Shown here piece by piece: positions 24,517 through 33,465 of a stretch of DNA of 64,000 nt. Position 1 is the stretch's first letter. Each line of letters starts with the position of its first letter. The notes beneath the pieces are model-generated. The model saw only the letters and a program-made list of their open reading frames with translations, was not told where the DNA came from and did not search any database. The stretch comes from Paenibacillus xylaniclasticus (GTDB taxonomy: Bacteria > Bacillota > Bacilli > Paenibacillales > Paenibacillaceae). The stretch is from positions 1-64,000 of the forward strand of contig NZ_BIML01000007.1 in NCBI RefSeq assembly GCF_004001065.1. Reading direction: 5' to 3'. The position numbers were made by a program, and so were the translations under genes.

Positions 24517-25209
24517 TTATCCCTGCACGTGCAACCACCAAATTCCTGCGCATTCCGGCAGACGGACCCAATTGTTACGCTCAATACGGTCTACTAGCTC
24601 TTCGGAGAAGAAGAAGCGCGCTGCCTCCTTTGCTTCTGTCAGGCTGTTGAATTGATAGTCCGTCCGAATCCAGCGATGAGAGAAGCTATACTTCTCGACA
24701 AGTGACTTATAATAGTCCGTTAGGTAGTGCGGAGGCTCTGGCGTCTCATTCCCCGTTCCCATCGTTTCGAAAATGATGATCGTCCCGCCTGGGCGTAGAA
24801 CACGTTTCATCTCCGCGAAGATAACAGATAAGTCATGCTCCCATTCGGGGTTGGAGCTGTTGACGGTGTAGCAGATGGTCCAGCCGGCGATGATAAGGTC
24901 GGCGCTGTTGTCCTCAAGAAGAAGCTGGCGGTGGTCGGCTGTCTTCGTAGTCCAATTCGTCAATCCGGCCTCTGTCAGCCGCCTCGCTGTAACGTTAAGC
25001 ATTGACTTAGAAACGTCCAGCGCCGTTATGTGTTTTGCCCGCTGTGCTAGCTGAACGGTGAATCTGCCCGTTCCGGCGCCGACATCGACGATGTCTAATC
25101 CGTCGAATGGACGTATTTCCTCGATATACGCCTCTAATGAACCTTGACGCGAGATCATCCCGTGATACGTTTCGGCTTCGCTGCTGTAGATTTGATCATG
25201 ATTAGGCAT
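24517..25209 (-). CDS. Class I SAM-dependent methyltransferase, substrate unknown
   Basis: Methyltransferase of the UbiE/MenG-like fold, 230 residues from the ATG at 25209 preceded by AAAGAGGGG; an ATG at 25236 would add 9 residues with no ribosome binding site. Motif I is LDIVDVGAGTGRFTVQLA near residue 42, followed by HITALDVSKSML (motif II acid) and LRPGGTIIIFETMG (motif III). The target cannot be told. It is monocistronic, convergent with the purine operon, and has a possible promoter TTGACC (25283-25288) with TATGCT (25258-25263) at a wide spacing of 19. Confidence 0.8.
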   Translation of the reverse strand: MPNHDQIYSSEAETYHGMISRQGSLEAYIEEIRPFDGLDIVDVGAGTGRFTVQLAQRAKHITALDVSKSMLNVTARRLTEAGLTNWTTKTADHRQLLLEDNSADLIIAGWTICYTVNSSNPEWEHDLSVIFAEMKRVLRPGGTIIIFETMGTGNETPEPPHYLTDYYKSLVEKYSFSHRWIRTDYQFNSLTEAKEAARFFFSEELVDRIERNNWVRLPECAGIWWLHVQG

Positions 25210-25347
25210 TGAAATCCCCTCTTTGATTGGATTCACGTTTGTAGTAGCTGCATCCTGAGCATAAAACTTGACGTAACGAGAAGGTCAACATGTAATTAAT
25301 AAATTACTTGAATGACATGAATATTTATCGAAAGAGGAGGTTTCATA

Positions 25348-25376
25348 TTGATTTATTTATTTAAACGAACTATATT
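25348..25376 (+). promoter_or_regulatory. Sigma-A promoter for the acyltransferase gene
   Basis: TTGATT (25348-25353), 17 bases, TATATT (25371-25376) in a very AT-rich stretch, 36 bases before the ATG. Confidence 0.55.
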
Positions 25377-25411
25377 TTATAAGGCAAATCAGAACAATAC
25401 GGGGGAACATA

Positions 25412-27181
25412 ATGAAAGTAAAATTTCTGGAGGGGTTAAGGGGTTTTGCTGCATTTATCGTTGTAATATACCATTTTCTAGGTACTTTTTATCCTGCGTC
25501 GATTTATGGTACATTCGGGAACGAGCACGCAAATGGCGGTATAGAGCGTATGTTTGCCACGACACCGCTCAATGTATTATACAGCGGTAATTTTGCGGTG
25601 TGTATCTTTTTTGTTTTGAGCGGCTTCGTATTGAGTATTAAGTTTTTCCAGACGAAGAACATACAGGTTTTACGTGAAAGAGCAATTAAACGATACTTTA
25701 GATTAGTGCTGCCGGTGTTCACCTCTGTGGTTTTGTTTTTTATCGCTTTTTATATTTTTGAGGAGAACGCTCCAATTCTTCACCAAGCTTTATATGAGGG
25801 ACTCATTGGAAGCTTTATTAGTCATCAGGCCCATTATAACGTTGTACTTTGGACGATGACCTTCGAATTTCTTGGTTCAATGCTCGTTTTTCTATTCTGC
25901 GCACTCTTTGGGACAATTAAAAACCGATTTGTATTCTATGCTGTCTTCATTTACTGGACATGGGACACTTATTATTTAGGCTTCATGCTCGGTGTCCTTT
26001 TATGTGATCTTTACTATAATAAATTGTTTAGGGCGGATCAAATCCGCAGCAGACTCGTGAAACTATGTTTACTCGCTATAGCAGGTTTTATCGGATCGTA
26101 TCCAAATCAATTGGGTAAGATGGGGAATTCTGTTCCGATAGATGATACGGTTTACTCCTTTTTTGCGAAGCTGTCGGGAGCCGACTCATTTTATCACTCG
26201 ATTGCTGCGTTTCTAGTTTTGCTTGTGTTATTGAATTCCAATACGCTTAAAGCTTTATTTTCCAGTAAGTTAATGATCTTTTTAGGATATGTCTCGTTTT
26301 CGATGTATTTGACTCATAATCTGGTTGTGTTCTATTTTTCGAAAAACATTTTCTATAATCTCGTTGACCAGCATTCGGTGCCATACGCCGTCAGCTTCTT
26401 GATTACATTCTTCATTTCGCTTCTGTTCATATTAGGACTTGCTTATTTGTTTGCTAAATATGTAGACCAAGGCAGTGTTAAATTTTCGGATTATGTCTAT
26501 AAGAAGCTCTTTTATTCAGATGAACACTCAAGATTTTTGCAAATTTCAGACGTGCTCGGTCAATTTAAGAGGTATTGTATTTTGATGGTTAAGAGGCCTA
26601 AGTCGTTGATAATAAGCATTTGTGCAGCTGTTGCACTATTGTTCTTGTTGTACTCCATTTCACCGAAACTGATTCTAGATAAGGACGTGGAGATCGAGTT
26701 TACGATTCAGAACGATCATGATATGAATTTGCAAGTTTATTACTCGACGAACGATGCTGGGTTTGCAGAGAATAATTCAAGGATCGTTGCGGTGGCAGGA
26801 AGCCAAAATTTCCATAAGGTGGTCGTTAAGCTGCCTGTGTCTAATGTTACTCAGCTTAGGTTTGATTTTGGTATCAATCCGGGGGCAGTCACAATAGCTG
26901 AAGTTAAGGCAAGCAAGAATGGCTCTTTCATAGATATTGATTTGCGTTCACAAGATCAGCTTATGCTTAACCAGATTCAATCCTTCGAGGTTAAGGGTCA
27001 GGAAGTAGTTATTTATTCAGAGTTATCAGATCCTTATATCGTACCTTCTATAGGTGAAGGTTTTGGACAAGAAGTTGCAAGTCATATTAGCTATACAAGA
27101 ATGATTGGGATATTTATCGTTCTTCTCTTCGTAACTTTGGTGCCGCAAATTTTTGTAATGCGCAAAAAGCAGCTAGCTTAA
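25412..27181 (+). CDS. Acyltransferase-3 family membrane protein with C-terminal extracellular domain
   Basis: Integral membrane O-acyltransferase of the OafA/YrhL type, 589 residues. The family opening FLEGLRGFAAFIVVIYHF carries the conserved Arg and His; about ten membrane segments follow to residue 355. Unlike the minimal family, it continues with a cytoplasmic stretch, a further membrane segment (SLIISICAAVALLFLLYSI), a beta-rich domain of about 140 residues (DVEIEFTIQNDHDMNLQVYYSTNDAGF ...) probably outside the cell, and a last membrane helix. The extra part recalls carbohydrate-binding-like domains on membrane glycosyltransferases, so cell-wall or capsule polysaccharide acylation is likely. 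The gene is markedly more AT-rich than its neighbours and looks acquired. Confidence 0.85.
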   Translation: MKVKFLEGLRGFAAFIVVIYHFLGTFYPASIYGTFGNEHANGGIERMFATTPLNVLYSGNFAVCIFFVLSGFVLSIKFFQTKNIQVLRERAIKRYFRLVLPVFTSVVLFFIAFYIFEENAPILHQALYEGLIGSFISHQAHYNVVLWTMTFEFLGSMLVFLFCALFGTIKNRFVFYAVFIYWTWDTYYLGFMLGVLLCDLYYNKLFRADQIRSRLVKLCLLAIAGFIGSYPNQLGKMGNSVPIDDTVYSFFAKLSGADSFYHSIAAFLVLLVLLNSNTLKALFSSKLMIFLGYVSFSMYLTHNLVVFYFSKNIFYNLVDQHSVPYAVSFLITFFISLLFILGLAYLFAKYVDQGSVKFSDYVYKKLFYSDEHSRFLQISDVLGQFKRYCILMVKRPKSLIISICAAVALLFLLYSISPKLILDKDVEIEFTIQNDHDMNLQVYYSTNDAGFAENNSRIVAVAGSQNFHKVVVKLPVSNVTQLRFDFGINPGAVTIAEVKASKNGSFIDIDLRSQDQLMLNQIQSFEVKGQEVVIYSELSDPYIVPSIGEGFGQEVASHISYTRMIGIFIVLLFVTLVPQIFVMRKKQLA

Positions 27182-27199
27182 GTATAAGTAAAAAATTAT

Positions 27200-27242
27200 G
27201 GCATTCATTCAGGTGAGATATGCTTGAATGGATGCCTATATT
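27200..27242 (+). terminator. Hairpin after the acyltransferase gene
   Basis: GGCATTCATTCA (27200-27211) pairs with TGAATGGATGCC (27225-27236, one G-T pair), followed by TATATTTATAT. A plausible terminator without a clean T-run. Confidence 0.5.
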
Positions 27243-27256
27243 TATATAGGAAGGGT

Positions 27257-27298
27257 AAAATAAAAAGAACTCCTGCGTATATAATCACAAGAGTTCTT
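27257..27298 (-). terminator. Terminator of the tRNA-Arg transcript
   Basis: On the minus strand AAGAACTC and GAGTTCTT (27291-27298 with 27265-27272) form a stem followed by TTTATTTT, just downstream of the tRNA gene. Confidence 0.7.
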
Positions 27299-27326
27299 AT
27301 AACAAGTTATATAATTTAATAGGGAA

Positions 27327-27403
<77 letters not shown>

Positions 27404-27414
27404 ATGAGGATTTT

Positions 27415-27443
27415 ATAATAACATATGATTGGTGATCGTGCAA
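27415..27443 (-). promoter_or_regulatory. Sigma-A promoter for tRNA-Arg
   Basis: On the minus strand TTGCAC (27438-27443), 17 bases, TATTAT (27415-27420), 11 bases before the tRNA 5' end. Confidence 0.6.
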
Positions 27444-27577
27444 TAATAAAATTGAGATTTTGCAAAATAAAATTATATGCTCTATTCGTTTAAAATAGAC
27501 GGAAATCGGACAAAACTGCAATAGTACGAACAGACCGGTGCATCGGACGAACAGCTTTCGTGTATTTCATCGCTTGG

Positions 27578-27588
27578 CATGGTATAAT
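27578..27588 (+). promoter_or_regulatory. Extended -10 promoter for the ysoA-like gene
   Basis: TGGTATAAT, with TATAAT at 27583-27588. The -35 is poor (TGTATT at 27561-27566, 16-base spacer), so recognition would rely on the TG extension. The rest of 27444-27626 shows nothing else. Confidence 0.45.
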
Positions 27589-27626
27589 GAACCAAAGTTT
27601 GGCGGAGCGTATGTTCGATTCTGCCA

Positions 27627-28586
27627 ATGCAAGGCGGTGCTACCATTACGAATACGAATGAGCCACGGGAAGGCGGTCGGGATAATCTATACTTGTTTCC
27701 GAATATGCTGGACCATTATCAAATTCAGTTGACGCGAATGCTTGAGGCTGAGCAGTTCAGTGAAGCAAAGGATTTAATCCGTTTCCTGCTTCAGTGCAGG
27801 GGCGAGGATGAACGCCATTATGAGGAATGGAGCAGCTTGCTCGCATGGTTGGAGATGGCGTTTCCCGAAGACGCATGGGATGCGGAGCCTCCGCATGATA
27901 CTGCCAATGACGAAGAGGACGAAGAAGCTTTCCGCCGGATGGCACTGCAGCCGAGCGTACAGGATGAAGCGTATGTGAAGCAGGTACTCTATATTATTGA
28001 ACATCATCCGATGGCTGATCAGCAGATGCTGGCGCTGGAGCGGGCTGTTCATTTGAACGATCCGTCGGTTGATAAAGTCATTGTGAGCTGGCTTGAGAGG
28101 GGGCCGCTCCATCCGGCTGTTCAATTCAAAGCGCTGCAATGCTTGCGGAGGCGGGGTGCGAGCGGAACGGTGACGATGGTGAAGATGGATGAGACCGTTA
28201 CGCTTGATATTGAGATGACGCCGTTGTCATGGGATGATTTTCCTGAATCAGCGCTCCAGGCGCTGGAACGAGTAGTCTCGGTTGTAGATTCTGTGGACCC
28301 TACGCTGCCTCATTTTGCCCGGGAGCTATGGAGAGATTTACTTCAATATCTATATGGTACAACGGCGTTCGATTGGCTGCAGGAAGGCAGCGAGCACAAT
28401 ATCGACTGTTGGGCTGGCGCGCTTCATGTCATTCTGATGCTGACTGTATATGGTACTGCTGACGATGATGCAGTTCGTGATACATATGGCATTTCGGAAC
28501 CACTTCGATTTCGATATGAGCAGGCATGCAGGTCACTGCGGCAAGCCGCAGCCTATGGACAGCCTGGCAGAAGTCCCGAGTCTTGA
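27627..28586 (+). CDS. YsoA-like helical-repeat protein, unknown function
   Basis: Acidic soluble protein of 319 residues with no membrane segment. The N-terminal part (LDHYQIQLTRMLEAEQFSEAKDLIRFLLQC) looks like a tetratricopeptide unit, and the region around residues 115-175 (VLYIIEHHPMADQQMLALERAVHLNDPSVDKVIVSWLERGPLHPAVQFKALQCLRRRG) reads as HEAT-type repeats. B. subtilis YsoA, a repeat protein, occupies the same place upstream of tig, so this is its positional counterpart. The start is uncertain: ATG at 27627 has only a weak ribosome binding site, and later starts such as the ATG before LDHYQIQL are possible. Confidence 0.75.
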   Translation: MQGGATITNTNEPREGGRDNLYLFPNMLDHYQIQLTRMLEAEQFSEAKDLIRFLLQCRGEDERHYEEWSSLLAWLEMAFPEDAWDAEPPHDTANDEEDEEAFRRMALQPSVQDEAYVKQVLYIIEHHPMADQQMLALERAVHLNDPSVDKVIVSWLERGPLHPAVQFKALQCLRRRGASGTVTMVKMDETVTLDIEMTPLSWDDFPESALQALERVVSVVDSVDPTLPHFARELWRDLLQYLYGTTAFDWLQEGSEHNIDCWAGALHVILMLTVYGTADDDAVRDTYGISEPLRFRYEQACRSLRQAAAYGQPGRSPES

Positions 28587-28611
28587 TAAATAGCGGGATG
28601 TTGTTTATAAT
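28583..28611 (+). promoter_or_regulatory. Strong sigma-A promoter for tig
   Basis: TTGATA (28583-28588), 17 bases, TATAAT (28606-28611), overlapping the end of the upstream gene. GGAGGGG and the ATG at 28677 follow. Confidence 0.75.
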
Positions 28612-28676
28612 ATAATGGTTTATAAGCGTGAGATTTTCGCATTTGTATGCGTAATTGTTGGAGGGGACAACAGACC

Positions 28677-29975
28677 ATGAAAGCAACTTGGGAGCAAATA
28701 GACACTAACCTCGTTTCGCTCAGCGTAGAAGTTGAAGCAGAACGAGTTACTGAAGCTCTGGATAAAGCATTCAAGAAAGTCGTACAGAAAGTTAATGTTC
28801 CGGGCTTCCGTAAAGGCAAAGTGCCGCGCGCGTTGTTCGAGAAGCGTTTCGGCGTAGAATCGCTGTATCAAGATGCAATTGACATCATCCTTCCGGAAGT
28901 GTACACGGCTGCCGTGAATGAGACGGGAATTTTGCCGGTTGACCGTCCGGAGATTGATGTACAACAATTCGCTAAAGGCGAGCCATTCAAATTTACGGCG
29001 AAAGTAACGGTTAAACCTGAAGTGAAGCTCGGCGATTACAAAGGCCTCGAGGTTCCAACTGCAGAAGTATCCGTTACGGAAGAAGAGATTAATGAAGAGC
29101 TTGAGCGTCTGCAACAGCGTCACGCTGAATTGAACGTTGTTGACGAAGGTACGGTCGAGAAAGGTGACATCGCGGTTATCGATTTCGACGGTTACGTTGA
29201 CGGCGTAGCGTTCGAAGGCGGCAAATCCGAGCGTTACTCGCTCGAAATCGGCTCGGGTACTTTTATCCCGGGTTTTGAAGATCAAATCATCGGCATGGGT
29301 ACGGGCGACTTCAAGGACGTAGAAGTGACGTTCCCGGAAAGCTACCATGCGGATCACCTGGCTGGTAAAGCAGCTGTATTCAAAGTGAAGCTTCATGAGA
29401 TTAAACGTAAGAGCCTGCCTGCGCTTGACGACGAGTTCGCCAAAGACGTAAGCGAGTTCGATACGCTTGCTGAATTCAAGCAGGATCTCGAAGGCAAGCT
29501 GAAAGAACGCAAAGCGAAAGAAGCGGAAGGCGCTCGCGAGGCGGCTGTTGTTGAGAAAGCGGCAGAAGCAGCTGAAGTAGTCATTCCAGAAGCGATGATC
29601 AATACGGAAACGGATTACATGCTGAAGGATTTCGAGAATCGTCTGCGTATGCAGGGCATGAACCTTGAGCTGTACTACCAATTCTCCGGCCAGAACGAAG
29701 AAGCACTCCGCGGCCAAATGAAGAGCGATGCTGAGAAGCGTGTTCGCAACAATCTCGTGCTTGAAGCGATCGCTAAGGCTGAAGGTATCGAAGTGAGCGA
29801 AGAAGATGTGAACGAAGAGCTGGAGACGCTGTCCAAAGCATATAACCGTCCTGCAGCTGAGCTTCGCGATATTTTCACTCGCAACGGTAATCTTGATAAC
29901 CTGAAGGATGACTTGGCACTTCGCAAAACGATCAAGTTCCTTCTCGAGAACAGCAAAGAAGCGGTTAGTGCCTAA
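28677..29975 (+). CDS. tig: Trigger factor, ribosome-associated chaperone
   Basis: Peptidyl-prolyl isomerase and chaperone meeting nascent chains at the ribosome exit, 432 residues, normal length. The N-terminal ribosome-binding domain carries the signature NVPGFRKGKVPRALFEKRFG near residues 40-58. The FKBP-type isomerase domain spans about 155-245 (GDIAVIDFDGYVDGVAF, FIPGFEDQIIGM). The C-terminal helical arms follow. The start at 28677 is chosen for GGAGGGG 12 bases upstream; an upstream in-frame start at 28647 lacks a ribosome binding site. Heads the chaperone/protease cluster and is followed by a strong terminator. Confidence 0.97.
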   Translation: MKATWEQIDTNLVSLSVEVEAERVTEALDKAFKKVVQKVNVPGFRKGKVPRALFEKRFGVESLYQDAIDIILPEVYTAAVNETGILPVDRPEIDVQQFAKGEPFKFTAKVTVKPEVKLGDYKGLEVPTAEVSVTEEEINEELERLQQRHAELNVVDEGTVEKGDIAVIDFDGYVDGVAFEGGKSERYSLEIGSGTFIPGFEDQIIGMGTGDFKDVEVTFPESYHADHLAGKAAVFKVKLHEIKRKSLPALDDEFAKDVSEFDTLAEFKQDLEGKLKERKAKEAEGAREAAVVEKAAEAAEVVIPEAMINTETDYMLKDFENRLRMQGMNLELYYQFSGQNEEALRGQMKSDAEKRVRNNLVLEAIAKAEGIEVSEEDVNEELETLSKAYNRPAAELRDIFTRNGNLDNLKDDLALRKTIKFLLENSKEAVSA

Positions 29976-30017
29976 GGCATTAGCACATATGGCGCTTGCT
30001 TCGGCAAGTGGATCGGA

Positions 30018-30052
30018 AATAAGGCACGTTCTCGAACGTGCCTTATTTTCCA
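30018..30052 (+). terminator. Terminator after tig
   Basis: A 14-base-pair perfect inverted repeat AATAAGGCACGTTC / GAACGTGCCTTATT (30018-30031, 30034-30047) is followed by TTTT. Because the arms are nearly contiguous, the true loop will be several bases wider. Confidence 0.85.
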
Positions 30053-30249
30053 CTCCATGCATATACATAACATATACTTAATGGTGAACAATTGTCACCG
30101 CTACAGGGACGATTCCCTATCTTACATACATAATGGCAACACCTCGTCGTTCATGCTGCCGCTTCGTATTGCTAGGAAAATGACATCGGCGCAGCGACGT
30201 GATAAAATAAGGAAGTAACCATTTCGATAAAGAAAGAAGGTTGGTCGCA

Positions 30250-30831
30250 ATGAACTTAGTACCGATCGTAGTTGAACAAACAAATCGTGGAGAGCGTTCT
30301 TACGATATCTATTCGCGGCTTTTGAAAGACCGTATCATATTTCTCGGGAGCGCAATTGACGATGACGTTGCAAACTCGGTAATTGCACAGCTGTTGTTTC
30401 TGGCGGCCGACGACCCAGAGAAAGATATTCACCTCTATATTAACTCCCCGGGCGGTTCAGTAACCGCAGGTATGGGTATATTTGATACGATGCAGTTTAT
30501 TAAGCCGGATGTATCGACGATTTGTGTCGGTATGGCGGCGAGCATGGGATCGCTGCTGTTAACAGCAGGCGCAAAGGGCAAACGCTTTGCACTGCCGAAC
30601 AGTGAAGTGATGATTCATCAGCCGCTAGGCGGCGTCCGCGGTCAAGCGTCGGACATTAAGATCCATGCAGACTGGATCCTTAAGACGAAGCAGAAGCTAA
30701 ACCAAATTTACGTAGAACGGACGGGTCAACCGTACGAGAAGATTGAACGTGACACGGACCGTGACAACTTCTTGTCGGCCGAGGAAGCCGTTGCATACGG
30801 TCTGATCGACAAGGTGATTACGTCACTATAG
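30250..30831 (+). CDS. clpP: ClpP, ATP-dependent Clp protease proteolytic subunit
   Basis: Serine peptidase forming the barrel of the Clp protease, 193 residues. Ser98 lies in GMAASMGS, His123 in MIHQPLGG and an Asp near 172 completes the triad. The N-terminus [25 protein letters not shown] is typical. The ATG at 30250 is preferred over TTG at 30241 because GAAAGAAGG lies at the right distance. It is followed by clpX after 17 bases, an order usual in proteobacteria (tig-clpP-clpX) but not in B. subtilis, where clpP stands elsewhere. I see no CtsR heptad operator upstream. Confidence 0.96.
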   Translation: MNLVPIVVEQTNRGERSYDIYSRLLKDRIIFLGSAIDDDVANSVIAQLLFLAADDPEKDIHLYINSPGGSVTAGMGIFDTMQFIKPDVSTICVGMAASMGSLLLTAGAKGKRFALPNSEVMIHQPLGGVRGQASDIKIHADWILKTKQKLNQIYVERTGQPYEKIERDTDRDNFLSAEEAVAYGLIDKVITSL

Positions 30832-30848
30832 AAGGAAAGGGTGATCCC

Positions 30849-32105
30849 ATGTTTAAATTCAACGACGAGAAAGGCCAGTTGAAGTGCTCGTTCTGCGGCA
30901 AGTCTCAGGAGCAGGTTCGCAAGCTTGTCGCCGGCCCCGGCGTTTATATATGCGATGAATGCATCGAGCTGTGCACGGAAATCGTAGAAGAAGAACTCGG
31001 CCATGAGGAAGAGCTCGATCTGAAGGATATTCCGAAGCCGAAAGAAATTCGCGCGATTCTCGACTCTTATGTCATCGGACAAGAGAGTGCTAAGAAATCG
31101 CTTGCGGTAGCGGTATATAACCATTACAAGCGAATCAACTCGCAGAGCAAGCTGGAGGATGTCGAGCTGCAGAAGAGCAACATTCTGCTCGTAGGTCCTA
31201 CAGGATCCGGTAAGACGCTGCTTGCACAGACGATGGCGAAGATTTTGAACGTGCCATTTGCAATCGCTGATGCGACGTCGCTGACGGAAGCTGGTTATGT
31301 CGGAGAAGACGTTGAGAATATTTTGCTGAAGCTGATTCAAGCGGCTGATTATGATGTAGAGAAAGCTGAGCGCGGTATTATCTACATTGACGAGATCGAT
31401 AAGGTTGCACGCAAATCGGAGAACCCTTCGATTACGCGCGATGTTTCGGGAGAAGGCGTACAGCAGGCGCTGCTGAAGATATTGGAAGGTACTGTTGCAT
31501 CCGTCCCTCCGCAAGGAGGCCGGAAGCATCCGCATCAAGAATTTATTCAGATTGATACGACGAACATTTTGTTCATCTGCGGTGGTGCATTCGATGGCCT
31601 GGAGCAGCTGATCAAACGGAGAATCGGCAAGAAGGTTATCGGTTTCAACGCTGCTGGCGACAGCCAGAAGGAATTGAAGCCGGGCGAATACTTGTCAATG
31701 GTGCTGCCGGAAGACTTGCTCAAATTCGGGCTCATTCCGGAATTCGTCGGCCGTCTGCCGGTAATTTCGTCGCTTGAGCCACTCGACGAAGAGACGCTTG
31801 TGCGTATTCTCTCTGAACCGAAGAACGCGCTTGTGAAGCAGTATCAGAAGCTTCTCGAGATGGATAATGTTAAGCTTGAGTTCGAGAAGGCTGCGCTCGA
31901 AGCAATCGCCCGCGAGGCGATCAAGAGGAACACCGGTGCACGGGGGCTGCGTGCGATTATCGAAGGCATTATGCTCGAGGTGATGTACGAGGTGCCTTCA
32001 CGCGACGATGTAAGCAGCTGCGTTATTACGGAGCAGGTTGTCAACGAGAAGATTATGCCGGAGTTGACGACGAAGAAGGGCAAGAAGAAGGAAGAAAGCG
32101 CCTAG
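30849..32105 (+). CDS. clpX: ClpX, ATP-dependent Clp protease unfoldase
   Basis: AAA+ hexameric unfoldase feeding ClpP, 418 residues. The N-terminal zinc-binding domain has four cysteines ([14 protein letters not shown] ... CDEC, about residues 13-38). Walker A is GPTGSGKT near 119, Walker B is IIYIDEIDK, and the pore and ClpP-contact regions follow. Sensor 2 is in [11 protein letters not shown]. It begins 17 bases after clpP with AAGGAAAGGGTG as ribosome binding site, so the pair is one transcript. Confidence 0.97.
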   Translation: MFKFNDEKGQLKCSFCGKSQEQVRKLVAGPGVYICDECIELCTEIVEEELGHEEELDLKDIPKPKEIRAILDSYVIGQESAKKSLAVAVYNHYKRINSQSKLEDVELQKSNILLVGPTGSGKTLLAQTMAKILNVPFAIADATSLTEAGYVGEDVENILLKLIQAADYDVEKAERGIIYIDEIDKVARKSENPSITRDVSGEGVQQALLKILEGTVASVPPQGGRKHPHQEFIQIDTTNILFICGGAFDGLEQLIKRRIGKKVIGFNAAGDSQKELKPGEYLSMVLPEDLLKFGLIPEFVGRLPVISSLEPLDEETLVRILSEPKNALVKQYQKLLEMDNVKLEFEKAALEAIAREAIKRNTGARGLRAIIEGIMLEVMYEVPSRDDVSSCVITEQVVNEKIMPELTTKKGKKKEESA

Positions 32106-32112
32106 CCACCTC

Positions 32113-32141
32113 TTGATACAGGTGCCAGGACATCATATATT
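32113..32141 (+). promoter_or_regulatory. Sigma-A promoter for ispG
   Basis: TTGATA (32113-32118), 17 bases, TATATT (32136-32141), a few bases after the clpX stop. It places the transcript start near 32148, just ahead of a large hairpin. Confidence 0.65.
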
Positions 32142-32154
32142 ACCGTCGGAGCTT

Positions 32155-32197
32155 CCACCCCGGCGGACGGAAGTTATTCCGTCTGTCCGCCGGGTGG
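32155..32197 (+). other. GC-rich hairpin between clpX and ispG
   Basis: CCACCCCGGCGGACGGAA (32155-32172) pairs with TTCCGTCTGTCCGCCGGGTGG (32177-32197) through two arms with a small bulge. There is no T-run (GACTTTGGCG follows), so a simple terminator is unlikely unless it ends clpX transcripts inefficiently. If the promoter at 32113 is right, it is the 5'-terminal structure of the ispG mRNA. Confidence 0.6.
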
Positions 32198-32227
32198 ACT
32201 TTGGCGTTCTATGGGAGAGAGTACGTC

Positions 32228-33340
32228 ATGTATTTGCGCAAGGATACGGTACCGGTCAAAGTCGGCCCGCTGACAATTGGCGGCAGTGATGAAGTGATCA
32301 TCCAAAGTATGTGTACGACGAAGACGGCTGATGTGGAAGCCACCGTTGCCGAGATTTTACGATTGGAAGAAGCCGGCTGTCAGATCGTTCGCGTAACCGT
32401 CAACAACAAGGAAGCGGCAGAAGCGATCAAAGAAATTAAGAGAAGGATTCATATTCCACTCGTTGCAGACATTCACTTCGACTATCGTTTAGCGCTGCTT
32501 GCGATCGAGAACGGGATCGATAAAGTCCGGATTAATCCGGGGAATATCGGACGCCGCGAGAAGGTCGAAGCGGTTGTTAAGGCGTGTAAGGAGAAGGGTA
32601 TTCCGATTCGAATCGGTGTTAACGCCGGTTCGCTGGAGAACCATCTGCTTGAGAAGTACGGATACCCTACGCCGGAAGCGATGGTCGAAAGTGCCTTATT
32701 CCATATCGGTATTCTTGAAGAGCTTGATTTCCACGATATTATCGTCTCCTTGAAAGCGTCCGATGTGCCGATGGCGATCGCGGCCTACTCTATGGCGGCA
32801 GAGAAGATCAAATATCCGCTGCATCTTGGAATTACAGAAGCGGGCACGCTTCATACCGGCACAATTAAGAGCTCGGCGGGTATTGGAGCGCTGCTGGCAA
32901 TGGGAATCGGTAACACCGTTCGTATCAGCTTAAGTGCCGATCCTGTCGAGGAGGTCAAAGTTGCGCGTGAGCTGCTGAAGACATTTGGTCTCATTACGAA
33001 TGCTGCGACGCTTATCTCTTGTCCGACATGCGGTCGTCTTGACATCGATCTGTTCTCGATTGCGAACGAGGTGGAGGAATACATCTCCAAGATTAAAGTG
33101 CCGATTAAAGTGTCGGTGCTTGGTTGTGCCGTTAATGGGCCGGGAGAAGCGCGTGAAGCGGATATCGGCATCGCAGGCGCACGCGGCGAAGGCATGCTGT
33201 TCCGGTATGGCGAGATGATTCGCAAAGTGCCGGAAGCCGAGCTGTTATCCGAATTAAAGAAAGAAATCGACGAGATCGTACGCGTATTCGAAGCGACCGG
33301 CGAAATACCGGGACGTAAGCAGCATTTGCACACGAAGTAG
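32228..33340 (+). CDS. ispG: IspG, 4-hydroxy-3-methylbut-2-enyl diphosphate synthase
   Basis: Penultimate enzyme of the MEP isoprenoid pathway, reducing MEcPP to HMBPP with a 4Fe-4S cluster. 370 residues from the ATG at 32228 (GGGAGAG upstream); an earlier in-frame start at 32201 has none. The TIM-barrel part begins [27 protein letters not shown]; cluster cysteines are in [12 protein letters not shown] and [22 protein letters not shown] near the C-terminus. Its position between clpX and lonB interrupts the Bacillus gene order, and it has its own promoter and terminator. Confidence 0.96.
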   Translation: MYLRKDTVPVKVGPLTIGGSDEVIIQSMCTTKTADVEATVAEILRLEEAGCQIVRVTVNNKEAAEAIKEIKRRIHIPLVADIHFDYRLALLAIENGIDKVRINPGNIGRREKVEAVVKACKEKGIPIRIGVNAGSLENHLLEKYGYPTPEAMVESALFHIGILEELDFHDIIVSLKASDVPMAIAAYSMAAEKIKYPLHLGITEAGTLHTGTIKSSAGIGALLAMGIGNTVRISLSADPVEEVKVARELLKTFGLITNAATLISCPTCGRLDIDLFSIANEVEEYISKIKVPIKVSVLGCAVNGPGEAREADIGIAGARGEGMLFRYGEMIRKVPEAELLSELKKEIDEIVRVFEATGEIPGRKQHLHTK

Positions 33341-33375
33341 CGATTGCTCTGATTCGAATCCTCTCCGTATAATCG

Positions 33376-33427
33376 AACACCTGCAGGGAATACTGACAAG
33401 TATTAGACCTGCGGGTGTTTTTTTGTA
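33376..33427 (+). terminator. Terminator after ispG
   Basis: AACACCTGCAGG (33376-33387) pairs with CCTGCGGGTGTT (33408-33419), followed by seven T residues. Confidence 0.88.
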
Positions 33428-33465
33428 TTGGCTCTTGCGCCAAACATTAAGGAGGGGATTTCGAT

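Noticed and set aside
28620-30068. Open frame of 482 codons on the minus strand covering tig
   Set aside because: It lies wholly opposite an unmistakable trigger factor gene, has no ribosome binding site and the composition of a codon-usage shadow.
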